Source: Algibacter miyuki (lineage in GTDB: Bacteria; Bacteroidota; Bacteroidia; Flavobacteriales; Flavobacteriaceae). From it: a DNA stretch of 64,000 nucleotides. Positions 63,438 through 64,000 of this stretch are shown here, in pieces. The notes beneath the pieces were generated by a model that saw only the letters and a program-made list of their open reading frames with translations, did no database searches and had not been told where the DNA came from. The translations under genes and the position numbers were made by a program. The stretch covers positions 873,001 to 937,000 of the forward strand of contig NZ_JAUFQP010000010.1 in assembly GCF_030409805.1 (NCBI RefSeq), written 5' to 3'. Position 1 is the first letter of the stretch. Each line of letters begins with the position of its first letter.

Positions 63438-64000
63438 TTATAAAATTTATAATTGTTGATGTTATGTATTCTATTTGATCTGCTTCTAATTCAGTATGCA
63501 TTGGCAATGAAATAACATCCTTAACCAACTGATTGGTAACCGTAAAATCGGCTTCATTATAACGCTCGTCCACATAGGCTTTTTGCTTATGTAACGGAAT
63601 TGGGTAATACACACCACAAGGAATCTCTTTTTCGTTTAAATGTTTTGCCAAAGCATCACGATCGGCACCATGAATTCTTAAAGTATATTGGTGAAACACA
63701 TGACTATCATCATCACCGTTTCTAAAAGGTGTTACCACATTATCTATAGCTTTAAACGCTTCGTCATATTGCTTTGCTGCAGCAATTCTGCTCGCATTGT
63801 AAAGATCTAAAAGCGGTAATTTCGCATTTAAAACAGCTGCTTGAATACTGTCTAAACGAGAATTCACCCCTACTACATCATGATGATAACGCTCGTACAT
63901 ACCGTGGTTTACAATACCCCTAATAGTATGTGCTAAAGCATCATCATTAGTAAAAATAGCCCCACCATCTCCATAACAACCTAAGTTTTTAGATGGAAAA
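63430..64000 (-). CDS. DegT/DnrJ/EryC1/StrS family sugar aminotransferase, 5' end cut
   Basis: The frame is open through the right window edge: it reads on from position 64000, with about 33 codons before the ATG at 63898-63900, so only the C-terminal part is seen (190 codons). The segment PSKNLGCYGDGGA includes the PLP-binding Lys; later HHDVVGVNSRLDSIQAAVLN and RYNEADFTVTNQLV are typical of this nucleotide-sugar aminotransferase family. Family knowledge places it in surface polysaccharide or LPS sugar synthesis. Its end overlaps galE by 8 bases. The sugar it makes is not fixed by this fragment. Confidence 0.9.
   Translation of the reverse strand, partial: FPSKNLGCYGDGGAIFTNDDALAHTIRGIVNHGMYERYHHDVVGVNSRLDSIQAAVLNAKLPLLDLYNASRIAAAKQYDEAFKAIDNVVTPFRNGDDDSHVFHQYTLRIHGADRDALAKHLNEKEIPCGVYYPIPLHKQKAYVDERYNEADFTVTNQLVKDVISLPMHTELEADQIEYITSTIINFING

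Overview
This window is chromosomal DNA of a bacterium in the phylum Bacteroidota, very probably a marine member of the family Flavobacteriaceae. The evidence is low GC with Lys/Asn/Ile-rich proteins, many matches to the Bacteroidota -7 promoter box TAnnTTTG, few obvious Shine-Dalgarno sites, and families typical of the group: GLPGLI, DUF4270, DUF4907, DUF4230, DUF5686, GSCFA, a TonB-type outer-membrane barrel with a carboxypeptidase-like N-terminal domain, a sodium-type membrane pyrophosphatase, and a zeaxanthin-type carotenoid cluster. I see no phage, insertion sequence, CRISPR array or rRNA. There is one tRNA gene (Tyr).

Layout. 0-7.7 kb holds mixed housekeeping and membrane genes: DUF5522, DUF4136 lipoprotein, a TPR membrane protein, a long aromatic amino acid hydroxylase, enoyl-CoA hydratase, rhodanese, DUF4230 and GSCFA. 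7.7-18.1 kb is one long plus-strand light and carotenoid operon. A MerR regulator with a cobalamin-binding domain is followed by crtI, crtB, an unknown protein, crtZ, a lycopene cyclase, TspO, a TetR regulator, an ABC1/UbiB-like kinase, a flavin reductase, an SDR protein, an SRPBCC protein and a DNA photolyase. 18.1-28.6 kb carries alaS, an M23 peptidase, a small MerR protein, a LemA/TPM/TPM trio, der, era and an FKBP lipoprotein, with a highly folded non-coding element behind der. 28.8-36.6 kb carries a PBP4-type peptidase, tRNA-Tyr, a TonB-type barrel with a GLPGLI partner, a deoxynucleoside kinase and an App1-type phosphatase. 36.7-42.3 kb has the membrane and soluble pyrophosphatases and an M1 peptidase. 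42.4-48.4 kb is an envelope module: LytTR response regulator, LytS-type kinase, DUF4907 and a kelch lipoprotein on the minus strand, diverging from a DUF4270 lipoprotein and a beta-barrel protein. 48.5-64 kb has DUF5686, pdhB, etfBA, a bifunctional nuclease, a nucleoside transporter, thyA, a CBM48 protein, a 2TM-dihydrofolate reductase fusion, an FAD protein, fabD, lspA, galE and a partial sugar aminotransferase.

How genes work together. The light operon links pigment synthesis (phytoene to zeaxanthin), membrane and redox functions and repair of UV lesions under a B12-type MerR regulator. Two promoters, before merR and before crtI, carry the same palindrome at the same distance from the -7 box, which makes it the likely operator. 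The pyrophosphatases remove PPi, one of them while pumping ions. thyA and folA, 0.7 kb apart, form the dTMP/folate cycle. etfBA has a perfect palindrome in its upstream region, suggesting local repressor control. The most unusual items are the paired palindromic promoters and B12-site variant of the light operon, the SDR without its catalytic tyrosine, the folded element after der, the terminator placed between the kelch gene and its DUF4907/two-component neighbours, and the membrane-anchored dihydrofolate reductase.
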